DNA of 64,000 nucleotides from Amphiduros pacificus (Eukaryota; Annelida; Polychaeta; Phyllodocida; Hesionidae). A program made the translations under genes and the position numbers. Shown piece after piece: positions 40,920 to 53,516 of the stretch. The stretch covers positions 40,230,225 through 40,294,224 of the forward strand of contig OX439003.1 of NCBI GenBank assembly GCA_949316495.1, in the 5' to 3' direction. The notes beneath the pieces were generated by a model. It saw only the letters and a list, made by a program, of their open reading frames with translations, made no database searches and was not told the origin of the DNA. Positions within the stretch are counted from its first letter, which is position 1. Every line of letters starts with the position of its first letter.

Positions 40920-43900
40920 CTGCAAAATAATATTTAGATAACGTGAGCATTGCTCTAACATATGCCTATAATTTAATTCCTACAAGAATTGGCAATGTAA
41001 TAGAAAGGCCTAACAAATAAAATGTTATCTCTGAATAAAACATAGACCAATGATCTCCGAGCTATGCTGATCGTTGCTTTTGTGAACATTCCCTGGATAT
41101 GCCTGCAAATCACTTCAGAAATGATCATTCAAAGTATTTAACCAGCTATGCAGGTTGATATGAGTCAATGTGGTAAAACTAATATACCCATTACTAGGGC
41201 TGACTCCATAATATTGCTTTTTATCAAGTCTTAAACTGAGGAAATATTCAGATTATCGTAAACATGTGTCACTGGATGTCCCAAGTGTATATGCATTTCC
41301 AAAAAAATTCAATGATAGAATTCATCTCCTGACAATAATATATCTTACCTTCTGAATATCTAAGAAATTCACAAATTAGTTTAAAAGAAAAATGATATAT
41401 TTGTTAAGCTGATCAGAAAGTTTCTTAAATTTTTGTGAGCTGTTGCTTTAAACCCAAATGAAAGCTGCTCAATCACCACCAATTTCCTTTTTACTGAAAG
41501 TCTCAAATATCTGAAGCCTGGAAATGAAAACTTGACACATTTTGATTGGTTAATATCAAAAAGCTGTGGAATATGGAATGGCCAGGTGATGTCCATGTGT
41601 ACATTCTCTTTCAGGTGAATGATGAAATATATTACCTCCATGTGAATCAAATATATTGTCATATTCTGAATACTCACATTTGGGTGCATGATAGAGTTGA
41701 TGTCGTTTATCTGTACAATAGGCTCGGACTTGATGTTCAGCAGATCTCCACCAAAGATGGCGCTAGCATGCGCACTGTCAGCATCCGCGTCCCTTGCTTT
41801 GCTCTGCAAATAATCAATGTGTGCAATTGACTTCTTGGTTAAACACCCTGTATCTTAAAAACCCATAACAAAGTGAACTTCAAAGAGTTTCTCACAAATT
41901 ATATAATTTTAATCATATTTGGCACTTAAATAATGAAATACTTCTCCTGACTGCAAATTCTAAAAATATTTTAATTATCTACATGACACTTGTCTGTAGA
42001 AGCAGTAATATGTCACAACATTTATTGGAAGAAAAGGTATAATTCATTATTTTTACCTGGCCCTTGGTAGAGCTAAACACTGCAGGAGCAAAATCATCTT
42101 TTTCCAAATCCTCCAGGACTCGAATTCTGGTTCTCTGGTCTTCTAGAGACATATTGGCATTAGATGTTGTGGATTTTGACAAGACACCCTGCTCTTTTAA
42201 TTTCTCATCAGCTGCCGCTGAAAACATATACATATTCTTGAATAGGATGATAACTGTTATTCAGAATAAATTATGTTGTTTGTGAAATCACACTTGGATG
42301 CTATGTTTTCAAATATAATCATATAAATATGATGATCTCATTTGTCATTTCTTTTCTATTTAACTTGGGATTCAACAACTCAAGATACACACATAAATGC
42401 CAAGTTTCCAACAGTTGTTTTTAAGTATGAACACAGACAACAATTCTCAATGAATTTGTGGGTGATGCTGCCACCTGGTGTGTAAAAATCTGTCACAGAA
42501 ATGAGTATTTTTGACACATGAAAGCTCAAATAATAAATAATGTTCACATCAGTATTAATCCCAAGAATACATATTAAAAAAAATACAATTTTTCCATGAC
42601 TTTCACTCAATGCAATAGACACTTGAGGGATCAAAAATGTCCACAACCAACATATCCTGAAGGAATTACTGATATTGTGAAGAAGTAATCAGATCAAAGT
42701 GGATGAAGACTGACACCTGTGTAATGCCTGCATGTACACCTCTGTATATAAAGATCTCACCTGCAGCTTTCAGTGCCATCTGGAGTCTGATCTCTGCCTG
42801 TTCTGCTGCTGTCTAAAATAAGTTAACATGTTGATAACATTTTGCTGTGATAAGTGTTAAAATATATGCAAAACTGTTATATAAGTTAAACAGATAAATA
42901 CATTAGAAAGAGAGGAAATTCTTATGAATAACATGGTGTAGAATTCTAAACTGAAAACATAGCTTGTGTTAATTTCTTATTTCTTCATCAATGTCTTTTT
43001 TTAGCTTACCATTAAATCAAATCCTGGAATATTTGCACAAGGATCACTGAAATAAAAAAGAAAGGAAATGAAATATCATGAACATATGTGAACTTTAGAT
43101 TGATTATTTATGTTTAAATACAATATATTTTACCATTTTGGTTCTTGTCAGATCATAAAACAATTTTTTTAATATTACCATTTGGGTTCTTCCTTTATCC
43201 TAGTCCTTTCCTTTGAAGTTGACCTATTTCTGGAGGATCTTTTTGACCTAGACCCACTTCTTGACCGTCTCCTTGACCTACTTCTTGATCTCCTTAATCT
43301 GTCCCTGCTTCTTGATCTGCTCATTCTCCTGTGCCTTGTTCGCGAGCGACTTCTTGACCTTCTGCGAGCATAAGCTCTGGGCTCTGACCTACTTCTGGAG
43401 CGCCTACTTCTGACTGGAGATCTTCTTTCTCGGCTCCTTGACCTTGACCTCCTTCTGGTGCGACTTTTGTACAACCTTTCACTAGATAAACTTCTTGATC
43501 TTGATTTTCTCTTCTGTTTCTTTTTAGATTTTTTGTGTTTACTGCGTTTCCCAGAACGTGAATCTTCGCTACTTAAACTTCGTGACTTGGACCTGAAGGA
43601 AATCAAATCAGAACATTGATGTTTGGAAATAAGCAATCTGATGGTTATTGTATTTTGCTGAAAGTGCCAAGTACTGGCTGTACTCTTTTGACCACCAGGT
43701 GGTCACAAGTATACAAGCATGTGACCTCTATTGTGGTCTGTCAGGCTGTTAGGCCTGTACCAATGGACAAACATCAATGAACAAATAGTCCTTGGTAAGC
43801 CAAATCACTCCATTTTCTCCAATATGAAGGTGCCCCAATGTTAGCATTTTACATAGCAGGAGTTTGCACTAGATCACTGATCAGCTAAACAAAGTTTGTT

Positions 43901-45616
43901 GAAAAAGAGTCCAATGGGTCATTTGGATTTTAGCTGAAGACTCACTGATTTTCAAATGGCACAGAAATTGTTTAATAATGGAAACATAACCCCCTGATAT
44001 GCACAGTAATTGTACACCTCCTTAGAAACACTGAGTGTTTCAGACTTTCATTTCTATGGTTGCCTACCTTATTCTTTGCTATTATAAAATCACAACTATG
44101 TTCCAGCCCAACCGTAGCATGTGACAATTGGCTCATGGGCATAGGCTTTGAAAAATTGATGTTCAAGATAAATTTCTGATATCGGCTGGCTGAATGTTGG
44201 ACATATTGTCTGATGTGAGATATGGCCTCTCACAATAATGTAAAGGTCAATTTGTAAAAAATATATCTGATGCTCGATATAGTGTTGATATATAACAGAT
44301 ATGAAATCCTATTAATTGACTTTTGATTGAAGTGTTGCATGTACATTTTGAATTCAAGGTCAATGTGTCAAGCCCAAAGGCCACATGACCAAAACATAGG
44401 CATCAGAGATGCATCAACCGTAAGCCCTGATAACTTACTGTACAACATTTGCTCCGCACAATATTTGAGAACAAAACGTCACTGCACCAAGACAAATCGA
44501 TGCAGGAGTAAAAAAACATAATAGTGTACATTTATACATTCTTTGAAAGCTTATGTGTGCTAAGTATCATGAGATTGTCATCATTTACTCTAGAATTATT
44601 GACATGATGGGCCTGTGACCTTGAAAAGCAGGTGAAGGTCACTGTCCATCAAACTCATCTGGGGTCTTTACCAGATGCTTATGTGTGTAAATTCTCATGA
44701 AGCTGCCATCATTTGTTCTTGAGTTACTGCGATTCTTAGGATTTCACATAATTGTCCCTGTGACGTTGAAAAATAGGTCAAGGTCACTGTCCATTGAACT
44801 CGTCCAAGTTTTCACCAGATGCTTATGTGTGTCAAGTTACATGATGCTGCCATCATTTGTTCTCGAGTTATCGCGATGACAAGGATGTTCGATCCAGATA
44901 TACACATAATCATACATACATACGTACATACCCATGCCAGGAGTACTGCAATACCCTCAGCCCCTGATGTAATCTGGCTGAGGGTAAAATGTATGACGAG
45001 GCACAACTATGACCTAAGACATTTCTGTATACCAAGTTGTAATTTTCTCTTATAAGTGGTTGCTGAGATATGCTCCATACAAAATTTGTGACCTCAGGGT
45101 CACTGCACCAAGGTCAATGACTAAGATTTGAAGCAATCTCAATCTTCTCCTCTATATCTACCTCTGAATAAAATTTGAAACATATATTACTGGTAATTTT
45201 GGAGGAGATTTTTAAAGAAAATATTGACAAACGGATGGACAGACGGCGAGCAGACGAACAGACATTTTCCCAACTTCTAAAAGCTCTGTGACTTCAAAGA
45301 CACATGGAGAAGTCAATAATAAAACAAGGGTAAGAAGAAATATTGTTTAAAATTAAAATAATGGCTTTTTTGGTAACAATTTGTATTATTATTCTATAAT
45401 GAAATTATGACTCATATATCTGATTATGTTATGATTATTATGTTTAATGGCTGTTTTGTTCTAAATCCAGAAGGAAATTTAGATTTAATATTCACTTTCA
45501 GCTTAAAATACACTTGTTAGTCCAAGAGAGTATCTGTTATGGCTAATTTACCTGGACTTTTTCTTCTTTTTCCTACTTTGGCGACGCTCATCATCACTGT
45601 CAGAATACCTTCCCAT
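40827..45616 (-). CDS. RSRC1: RSRC1 / SRrp53, arginine- and serine-rich splicing regulator (complete coding region)
   Basis: A nuclear SR-related protein. In vertebrates it acts in 3' splice-site choice and the second step of splicing. Seven coding exons on the minus strand (45552-45616, 43179-43592, 43010-43046, 42761-42812, 42057-42217, 41678-41803, 40827-40919) give 315 residues, against 334 in human. Start MGRYSDSDDERRQSRKKKKK parallels human [20 protein letters not shown]. Residues ~22-150 are an RS domain. Residues 173-198 (TAAEQAEIRLQMALKAAAAA) match the conserved AEQAKARLQ-LEAAAKAD helix. The C-terminus (NSIMHPN, then YEEKMDRWIKKLASMRRRKL and EGEAMY) matches the HPN and WIKKLA-R-KLEGEAMY ending known in the family. 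No RRM is present, as expected. An AG just before the start (minus-strand GAATCAG) suggests an upstream untranslated exon. Confidence 0.95.
41678..41803 (-). CDS. RSRC1: RSRC1 coding exon 6
   Basis: Acceptor TTGCAG, donor GTGAGT. The 42 codons end DINSIMHPN, matching the DDNSLAHPN segment of vertebrate RSRC1. Confidence 0.92.
42057..42217 (-). CDS. RSRC1: RSRC1 coding exon 5
   Basis: Acceptor TTTTCAG, donor GTAAAA. It encodes AADEKLKEQGVLSKSTTSNA, then SLEDQRTRIRVLEDLEKDDF and FSSTKGQ. This corresponds to the vertebrate QV-RVK-IE-IESDSFVQQTF segment. Ends in phase 0. Confidence 0.93.
42761..42812 (-). CDS. RSRC1: RSRC1 coding exon 4
   Basis: Acceptor TTTTAG, donor GTGAGA. The 52 nt encode TAAEQAEIRLQMALKAA, the start of the conserved helix, ending with one base of an Ala codon. 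Confidence 0.92.
43010..43046 (-). CDS. RSRC1: RSRC1 coding exon 3 (37-nt micro-exon)
   Basis: Acceptor TTTCAG, donor GTAAGC. It encodes C-DPCANIPGFDLM. It is too short for ORF tables but required for phase: exon 2 ends on two bases and exon 4 begins at a codon start. Confidence 0.85.
43179..43592 (-). CDS. RSRC1: RSRC1 coding exon 2 (RS domain)
   Basis: Acceptor CTTCAG precedes 43592; donor GTAATA follows 43179. The 137 codons are dense in RS, SR and RSRS dipeptides plus an acidic-basic end IKEEPK. It ends with TG, completed to Cys by the next exon. If the intron is not removed, translation reads Trp and stops at once. Confidence 0.95.
44230..45310. repeat. Dispersed repeat in RSRC1 intron 1 with internal ~130-145-bp tandem units
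   Basis: Three diverged units start at TTATGTGTG near 44,551, 44,679 and 44,823. Each carries GCCATCATTTGTTCT-like and AGGTCACTGTCCAT-like phrases. The block continues through TGTGACCTCAGGGTCACTGC to ACAAACGGATGGACAGACGG near 45,228. It shares motifs with 34.1-34.6 kb. A class-unassigned invertebrate repeat. Confidence 0.6.
45552..45616 (-). CDS. RSRC1: RSRC1 coding exon 1
   Basis: ATG at 45616-45614; donor GTAAAT follows 45552. It encodes MGRYSDSDDERRQSRKKKKK and S, leaving two bases of an Arg codon. Confidence 0.92.
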
Positions 45617-46439
45617 TTTCTCCAGCTGTCTGATTCAAAAAGGTGATGAAAGGTTTCCTCTTACTATCTGCAAGGTACATTTACATGAAAGCATGACATT
45701 AATATGTATTTATTCATTTATCAATTTTCTACAATTTCTTATTCTTAACAACTAAAAACTGCTCATGCTGCAAGAGCAAACATTTCAAGCACAGAGCAAC
45801 CAGATTATCCTAAAGCCACTGATAAAATGGACTTGAAAATCATATTTTTCTTAGAGTATACAGATACATGTGTGCAAAGATATGCATTTTCAGTCTCGAT
45901 TGTGTAAGTTCCTCTAATATCGCTCAGGCGCTAATGCAAATCATTGATCAGACTTTGCTTGTCATTTCTGTTCTAATTGTCCAATTTACACCAAATTTGA
46001 ACTACTCTGAATTCCATGCTCTATCCATTAGAAGACATGTCCAGGCAATATTAATTGTTAATATTAATATTGTGCAGTAATGGGTGAACACGATGATATC
46101 ATTTTGAATGTTTGGGAAATGACTACACCTTCCCCATGATCGTAATGATCACAGAAAAACACAGATAGTCCATTTTTTGACAACCACTGCCAACAGAGTT
46201 CTACTGAAGTTGTGAGTTAATAACGATGGGAAGTGCATGGTGTTTATGGAAACAGTGGGTTTCAAGTTATTTTGAAGCTGAATATGGGAATCGCAGGCCG
46301 ACTTCACTTGTTACCAGTCAAATACTCTTCCCAAAGTCTTAAGAGCTTTCTACATTGATCTATAAGTTTACTCGGCAAAACAAATTGGCATCCCAACGAG
46401 AGGTTGAACCTCCTAATATCTTCATCTACATCTATAAGT
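45617..46439. other. RSRC1 5' flank or untranslated intron, no gene seen
   Basis: The likely upstream untranslated exon and promoter of RSRC1 are somewhere beyond 45,617, but I could not place them. A 25-bp repeat (ATCTATAAGTTTACTCGGCA) occurs at 46,359 and 46,431, abutting the LINE fragment. Confidence 0.4.
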
Positions 46440-47098
46440 TTACTCGGCAAAACCAAATGGCATCCTGTCAAGAGTGCAAGTTTGCACTAAGGAGTGCAGC
46501 TGGTACACACCAGCTACTTGTCGCCAACCTTTCAAAGTATAGTATACTCCGGCAAAGGAGTTCCTGAAGGATGCCGAGCTACCTGGTTCCAATGTGGTTA
46601 ATTGAGAGGGAAGATTGTTCCAGTCATTAACTGCCCTTGGAAAATAGCTGTACTTATAAGGGTCACAGCTCGTTGCCATTTTGATATAGCGATTTCCATG
46701 GTTTTTCTGTGTAGGAGCTGATTTCATTTTGACATGTTTTGGAAGTTTCAGAGCTATTTCACCATTTATAGCCTTGCACAATAAAACCAGCCTCTGGGTC
46801 CTTCTTCTCTCTGCTAGTGAATCCCATTTTAGGTCTTCCAGGATTTTTGTTACAGTTCCTGTTTCTCTCTTCCAGTTGCCAGACACAAATCTAGCAGCTC
46901 GTCTTTGAACTGATTCTATGCGGTCTATATCTTTTTTGAGGTAATCCCACACACTTGATGCATATTATAATTGAGGGCGCACAAGTGTATTGTAGGCAGC
47001 CTCTTTGATATTTCCTGGGCACATATTGAAATTCCTTCTTACAAATCCCAGTACTTGATTTGCTTTGCAGACAATGTTAATATTCTCATCCCATTTTC
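46440..47098 (-). mobile_element. LINE 3' fragment (RT C-terminal region), minus strand
   Basis: The minus strand reads ANQVLGFVRRNFNMCP, then AAYNTLVRPQL, IESVQRRAARFV, SLAERRRTQRLVLLCKAING and YFPRAVNDWNNLP. This is the typical C-terminal domain of CR1/jockey-type non-LTR RT proteins. One in-frame stop is visible after RPQL. It begins abruptly at K-W-D-E-N-I (5' truncation) and has no similarity to the 31-kb LINE beyond family level. Confidence 0.88.
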
Positions 47099-49712
47099 GC
47101 TCGCGTTTGTTTTGCCTTTAGGGCTAGATGTTTGAGGTTTTGACTGATTAAGCTGTAAGTCTATGGAGCATACCCCGATTATCGGTCCATGGCGGCCATG
47201 TTTTGGCTAAATAATTCTGCTTACACCGTCAGATGTCGCTTTTGTTTGAGAACTGATTTGTGAGTGCGTGGTAGAGTATGAAGATTTTGTTGGATTTTGT
47301 CTTGGGATTTTGCAAACTTACGCGAGCTTGATTTTTTTAAATCAACACTTGTCATATCTGTTTGGAGACAGTAACAATGACCAAGACAAATACATAATAT
47401 GTGTTTTCCATGACCCAAATTCATTAAAACTAAAGTTATTTATTGATGGAGAATGGCATGATTTCTTCAAGACAATATAACAGATTATGGAGGTTTTGGA
47501 TCATGGAACACAAAAACCAAAATACATCAAGTTCCAAATTATCGCTCACTCAGTCAGTTTAGTGGCTTTTGCTTTCTTTCCTTAAAATATATGTGTATAA
47601 CACGTATTTAAGCTTGAAGTACTGCCGTACTGATATCTTATTCATCAGTTAAAATTAAAATGGTAAGATTATAACAAGAATAAACATACATTTTCTCGAT
47701 GCAAATCCCAAAACGATGCGAATTGGCACACCAAGACCAGCGGCGACAACAATATGAGCGTGTGTGTGCACACATAACATGAAATCAAAAGAGGACAGAT
47801 TTCTGAATTTTGGTGCACACTGCAGTAACTGCTAACCAAAGCAATCTGATACCGATGTACATTTGCATGTACGTATAGGCTTATGTGAGATTAGTCTAAC
47901 ATTATTCCGATTTCCTATCAAATATATTTCATGATATACTTAAAGACTAGATATCTTGGTCAGCATGTGAGATTTTCAGATATAAAATTTGACAATGAGA
48001 CCAATATTTTTCTTAAACTTAAAGCATTCATGTAATGAGATTTTCAATCACTTTTTCCTTGCACAATATAAATGTTTATGTCCTAAACTATCTGATCAAA
48101 TGTTAGTACCTATTATTTCCCCCCTGTGGCACTTGAAAGTAGAGGAGTCTTCTGCTAAAATCTAAATCATCCATTGGACACTTTGTTAACAAACTATTTT
48201 AGCTGGCCAATAGTCTAGTACAAACATCTGCCTAATAAAATTTTACTAACAATGGGGCATCTTCAGAAGAATACAGCCAGAACTTAGCACTTTCAGTAAA
48301 ACACAATAACCATGGTATCCAGGTATCATTTAAACATACCTCAGCCCTGATCTCTGTGATTTCATGTATACTTTAAATAATTCACACAGAATCAAAAAAA
48401 CTTCCAAATCCAAACAGGTCCAATAACTCTCTGACATTACACTTGGTCATTTCCATAATGAGCAATATAAAAAAATGTCATTGTTTCCATAGCAATAGAT
48501 ATGTTGATCATCATTCATAATTTATCAGCTTTGACTGATACCACAAATTAAATTAAAAATATAGTTTAAAATCCAATCCATCAAAGCTTCAGACTTGGAC
48601 TCAAATAAGATGCACGTTGCATGATTACTATACAAATAAAATACAATCCTAAATTATACTGTATTATTGTTGAATTTTAATCAATTAATTTATATTTTAA
48701 TTTTTTTGGTAAATCTAAAGATGAAATCTTCAGCTTTTCCAAGAGACAGGGGTGCCAGTGGGATTTATTTTTGTATGTATGATGATCATAGTGCCCTCTT
48801 GTGTCTTTCTCAGGCAATATTGAGTTCAGAAATGGGCTGGTCACTGTTTAGTTAAATACCCTCCCAAGCCCAGTTCTCTTTTCAAGCTTTAAGAATTGGG
48901 CTTCAATTTGTGTTATGCAGAGGTGTACATCTTTACATTTGTATGTTATACATTTCCTTTTGAGAATATATTCACAACCGATTAGAGCTTATGCATCAAA
49001 TAAAAAAAGTGTTCTATAACGTAATACAACAATTCCAGGTTTTCTTACAAATCTGATTGGATTCTAACTCCAGTAACTCAGAAATCGACCTTATTCTGTT
49101 TGACAGTCCGCCAAACTTGCAGTAAGCAAACTCTTAAAAATAAGAATAGTGTTGACCGTTACCATCCCTTATGAACCTTGTTATGCTGTAGGGGTCCATA
49201 CCTGACATGAAGAAGGGGTTAGAAACTCAGTTCAGAGTAGTGTTAAATCATTCATACACATATGAATTAAAGTATGTCAAAAACAACACAATAGTATTCC
49301 CAGGTAACAATGACAGGAAGTTGAATAACCGTGCCCCTTTCCTCGCCTATGTATGATAAATGGAGTTTTACACATGCGGTGACATTGAACATATTATTTG
49401 AAACTAAGAAATTAACAGAGTAAAGGTGACTGTAACTCATGTTTCAGTTTATTATACTGTGTAAAACTCTTCAAAAGATCAGATCATGATATCATGAATG
49501 TTGGAAATCTTGTAAATGTTATTTCGAACATTATTCAATTGAGGAATGATGGACTTGAAGAATGATGAGGAATGAATGGTGCCTCAAGAACTTCTTAACC
49601 TCAAAATTAGAGATTTTTATTGGAGTTCAAATTTACACTTCTTTCATATGTAAATGGGCTTTGTAAAGATAGTTAAACCTGGAGTCATTTCTTGTTTTTT
49701 ACTCTATAATAG
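47099..49712. other. Intergenic, no gene supported
   Basis: A 70-codon ORF at 47,268-47,480 reads protein-like (GDSNNDQDKYIICVFHDPNS) but has no family I recognise. CCATGGCGGCCATGTT at about 47,190 resembles a YY1 site. The rest is AT-rich. Confidence 0.4.
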
Positions 49713-52432
49713 AAACAGCATCCTCAATATAGGTACAGCATCCCCAATATAGATACAGCATCCTCAATATAGGTACAGCCTCCTCAATATAGGTACAGCG
49801 TCCTCAATATAGGTACAGCATCCTCATTATAGGTACAGCGTCCTCAATATAGGTACAGCCTCAATATAGGTACAGCATCCCCAATATAGGTACAGCATCC
49901 CCAATATAGGTACAGCCTCAATATAGGTACAGCATCCCCAATATAGGTACAGCATCCCCAATATAGATACAGCATCCTCAATATAGGTACAGCATCCCCA
50001 ATATAGATACAGCATCCCCAATATAGATACAGCATCCTCAATATAGGTACAGCATCCCCAATATAGGTACAGCATCCCCAATATAGGTACAACATCCCCA
50101 ATATAGGTACAGCATCCCCAATATAGATACAGCATCCTCAATATAGGTACAGCATCCCCAATATAGGTACAGCATCCCCAATATAGGTACAGCATCCCCA
50201 ATATAGGTACAACATCCCCAATATAGGTACAGCATCCCCAATATAGATACAGCATCCTCAATATAGGTACAGCATCCCCAATATAGGTACAGCATCCCCA
50301 ATATAGATACAGCATCCTCGATATAGGTACAGCATTCCCAATATAGATACAGCATCCTCAATATAGATACAGCATCCTCATTATAGGTACAGCGTCCTCA
50401 ATATAGGTACAGCCTCAATATAGGTACAGCATCCCCAATATAGGTACAGCATCCCCAATATAGGTACAGCCTCAATATAGGTACAGCATCCCCAATATAG
50501 GTACGGCATCCCCAATATAGATACAGCATCCTCAATATAGGTACAGCATCCCCAATATAGGTACAACATCCCCAATATAGGTACAGCATCCTCAATATAG
50601 GTACAGCATCCTCAATATAGATACAGCATCCCCAATATAGATACAGCATCCTCAATATAGGTACAGCATCCCCAATATAGATACAGCATCCCCAATATAG
50701 ATACAGCATCCTCAATATAGGTACAGCATCCCCAATATAGGTACAACATCCCCAATATAGGTACATCATCCTCAATATAGGTACAGCATCCTCAATATAG
50801 ATACAGCATCCCCAATATAGGTACAGCATCCTCAATATAGGTACAGCATCCCCAATATAGGCACAGCATCCTCAATATAGGTACAGCATCCTCAATATAG
50901 GTACAGCATCCTCAATATAGGTACAGCATCTCTCAATATAGGTACAGCATCCCCAATATAGATACAGCATCCTCAATATAGGTACAGCATCCCCAATATA
51001 GGTACAACATCCCAATATAGGTACAGCATCCTCAATATAGGTACAGCATCCTCAATATAGATACAGCATCCCCAATATAGATACAGCATCCTCAATATAG
51101 GTACAGCATCCTCAATATAGGTACAGCATCCCCAATATAGATACAGCATCCTCAATATAGGTACAGCATCCTCAATATAGGTACAGCATCCTCAATATAG
51201 GTACAGCCTCAATATAGGTACAGCATCCCCAATATAGGTACAGCATCCCCAATATAGGTACAGCATCCTCAATATAGGTACAGCATCTCTCAATATAGGT
51301 ACAGCATCCTCAATGTAGCCACAGCATCCTCAATTTAGGCACAGCATCCCCAATATAGGCACAGCATCTTCTATATAGGTACAGCATCCTCAATATAGGT
51401 ACAGCATCCCCAATATAGATACAGCATCCTCAATATAGGTACAGCATCCTCAATATAGGTACAGCATCCTCAATATAGGTACAGCATCTCTCAATATAGG
51501 TACAGCATCCTCAATATAGGTACAGCATCCTCAATTTAGGTACAGCATCCCCAATATGCGTACAGCATCCTCATTATAGGTACAGCGTCCTCAATATAGG
51601 TACATCATCCTCAATATAGGTACAGCATTTTTAATATAGGTACAGCATCCTCAATATAGGTACAGCCTCAATATAGGTACAGCGTCCTCAATATAGGTAC
51701 ATCATCCTCAATATATATAGGTACAGCATTTTTAATATAGGTACAGCATCCTTAATATAGGTACAGCATCCTCAATATAGGTACAGCATCCTCAATATAA
51801 ACAAAACATCCCCAATATAGGTACAGCATCCTCAATATAGGTACAGCATCCTCAATATAGGTACAGCATCCCCAATATAGATACAGCATCCTCAATATAG
51901 ATACAGCATCCTCAATATAGGTACAGCATCCCCAATATAGGTACAGCATCCCCAATATAAGTACAGCATCCCCAATATAGGTACAGCATCCTCAATATAG
52001 GTACAGCATCCTCAATTTAGGCACAGCATCCCCAATATAGGTACAGCATCCCCAACATAGGTACAACATCCCCAATATAGGTACAGCATCCCCAATATAG
52101 GCACAGCATCCCCAATATAGGCACAGCATCCTCAATATAGGTACAGCATCCCCAATATAGGCACAGCATCCTCAATATAGGTACAGCATCCTCAATATAG
52201 GTACAGCATCCTCAATATAGGTACAGCATCCCCAATATAAACAAACATCATCAATATAGGCACAGCATCCTCAATATAGGTACAGCATCCCCAATATAGG
52301 TACAGCATCCTCAATATAGGTACAGCATCCTCAATATAGGTACAGCATCCTCAATATAGATACAGCATCCTCAATATAGGCACAGCATCCTCAATATAAA
52401 CAAAACATCCTCAATATAGGCACAGCATCCTC
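49713..52432 (+). repeat. 20-bp minisatellite, ~2.7 kb
   Basis: The unit is GTACAGCATCCTCAATATAG, roughly 135 copies. Common variants are CCCC for CCTC and GATACAG for GGTACAG, with 17-bp short units (GTACAGCCTCAATATAG). Blocks of several units with the same variant order recur (for example in 50,030-50,290). Short Y-L-Y-W-G-C ORFs on the reverse strand are shadows. Confidence 0.98.
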
Positions 52433-53032
52433 CAGTAATGGTGTAAAGCATTATTGCCATCTACTACATATACAACACATATGGCAAACAAACAAAACCT
52501 CAGTAAAGAAGCCAAGTAAGCAATAATTGATTAAGGTCATCTTTGAATTATATTCCAGTCCTTGTGCAAGGGAAAACGACGGTGAGATGAATTACTTGTA
52601 TGGAGGTACTTGTAATAGAACACCAAAGTCTCTTGACTTCTCAGGGTATATAAATTGCAAAGGATTCTCATCTGACAAATGAATCAGAACAAACCTCAAT
52701 ATTTAGAGCTATACCCAATACTGAGCATTTGACCGTAGTCAATATTATTGTGAATAATACTATAATAGTAATCTGCTTTGTTCTGGCTACCTCACCTACT
52801 CAACTAAAACAAAATGACCCCACTGGGGGTATTTTACAAGTGTTTCTGCAAAGAAATATCTTTTATTCAGTGTCCTTAACTGGTATGTATATTAATGTCT
52901 ATGAGTAAAAAAGATTTCTTATCGTTCTGGGAAAAGAGCAGGTTTGAATAGGGCATTGGGTTCCATTGAGGAAAATAGTAATATAATGCTACTCTCACTT
53001 TATAATCGGATTTTGAGTAGTGTGAGTAGTGT
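52433..53032. other. Intergenic, nothing recognised
   Basis: Unique-looking AT-rich DNA between the minisatellite and the promoter region of the coiled-coil gene. Confidence 0.5.
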
Positions 53033-53101
53033 CGCCCTCTGGTGGCAGATGTCCTCGATTCACACATGAGCACTGTTGCGCATGCGGGGATCCATGACAA
53101 C
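53033..53101 (+). promoter_or_regulatory. Candidate promoter motifs: CTCF-like, NRF1-like, X-box-like
   Basis: GCCCTCTGGTGGCAG (53,034-53,048) matches the CTCF core on the reverse strand. TGCGCATGCG (53,077-53,086) matches the NRF1 palindrome. GGATCCATGACAAC (53,088-53,101) differs from the RFX X-box consensus GTHNYYATRRNAAC at one base. They lie 205-275 bp before the ATG of the coiled-coil gene. Motif matches only. Confidence 0.4.
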
Positions 53102-53306
53102 GCCTATTATATTATCTCGTGCGTTGTGACAACGCGCTCATATCTGCCTGGAAACAAGTAGGCATCAGACGTGTTTTCACTGTCCTTTGGATTAGTCGAA
53201 AATACTGTCAATTTTCTTGGATAATATTCCAAGGCGAACATTGAGACTCTTCTTTTATTATATTCGAGCACACACGGACACTTTTATTGGATTATAATAA
53301 AAGATC

Positions 53307-53516
53307 ATGGTAAAAAGGCAGCCTCGCGCAGCGACGGCGATGGGCATCGAGATTTCCGATGATCAACCCGAGCCAAAGCCGCACAAGAGGCGCAACAGGA
53401 GCACGAAGAGGAGGAAGGGCGCGAAATCAGACGCGCCACAGGATGGTCAAGGCGCTGACGCAAGCAAGGACATGGCTCCTATTCACAGCAGCTCCTTCAC
53501 CCTGACCAGCATCTAT
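53307..53516 (+). CDS. Coiled-coil gene, exon 1
   Basis: ATG to donor GTGAGT at 53517. Seventy codons, basic and Pro/Ser-rich, ending SSSFTLTSIY in phase 0. Confidence 0.8.

Noticed and set aside
40663-40950. 95-codon minus ORF as a separate gene
   Set aside because: The RSRC1 terminal exon uses a different frame here and ends with the conserved KLEGEAMY.
47268-47480. 70-codon plus-strand ORF with protein-like composition
   Set aside because: No family signature and no promoter or splice support; kept only as a note.
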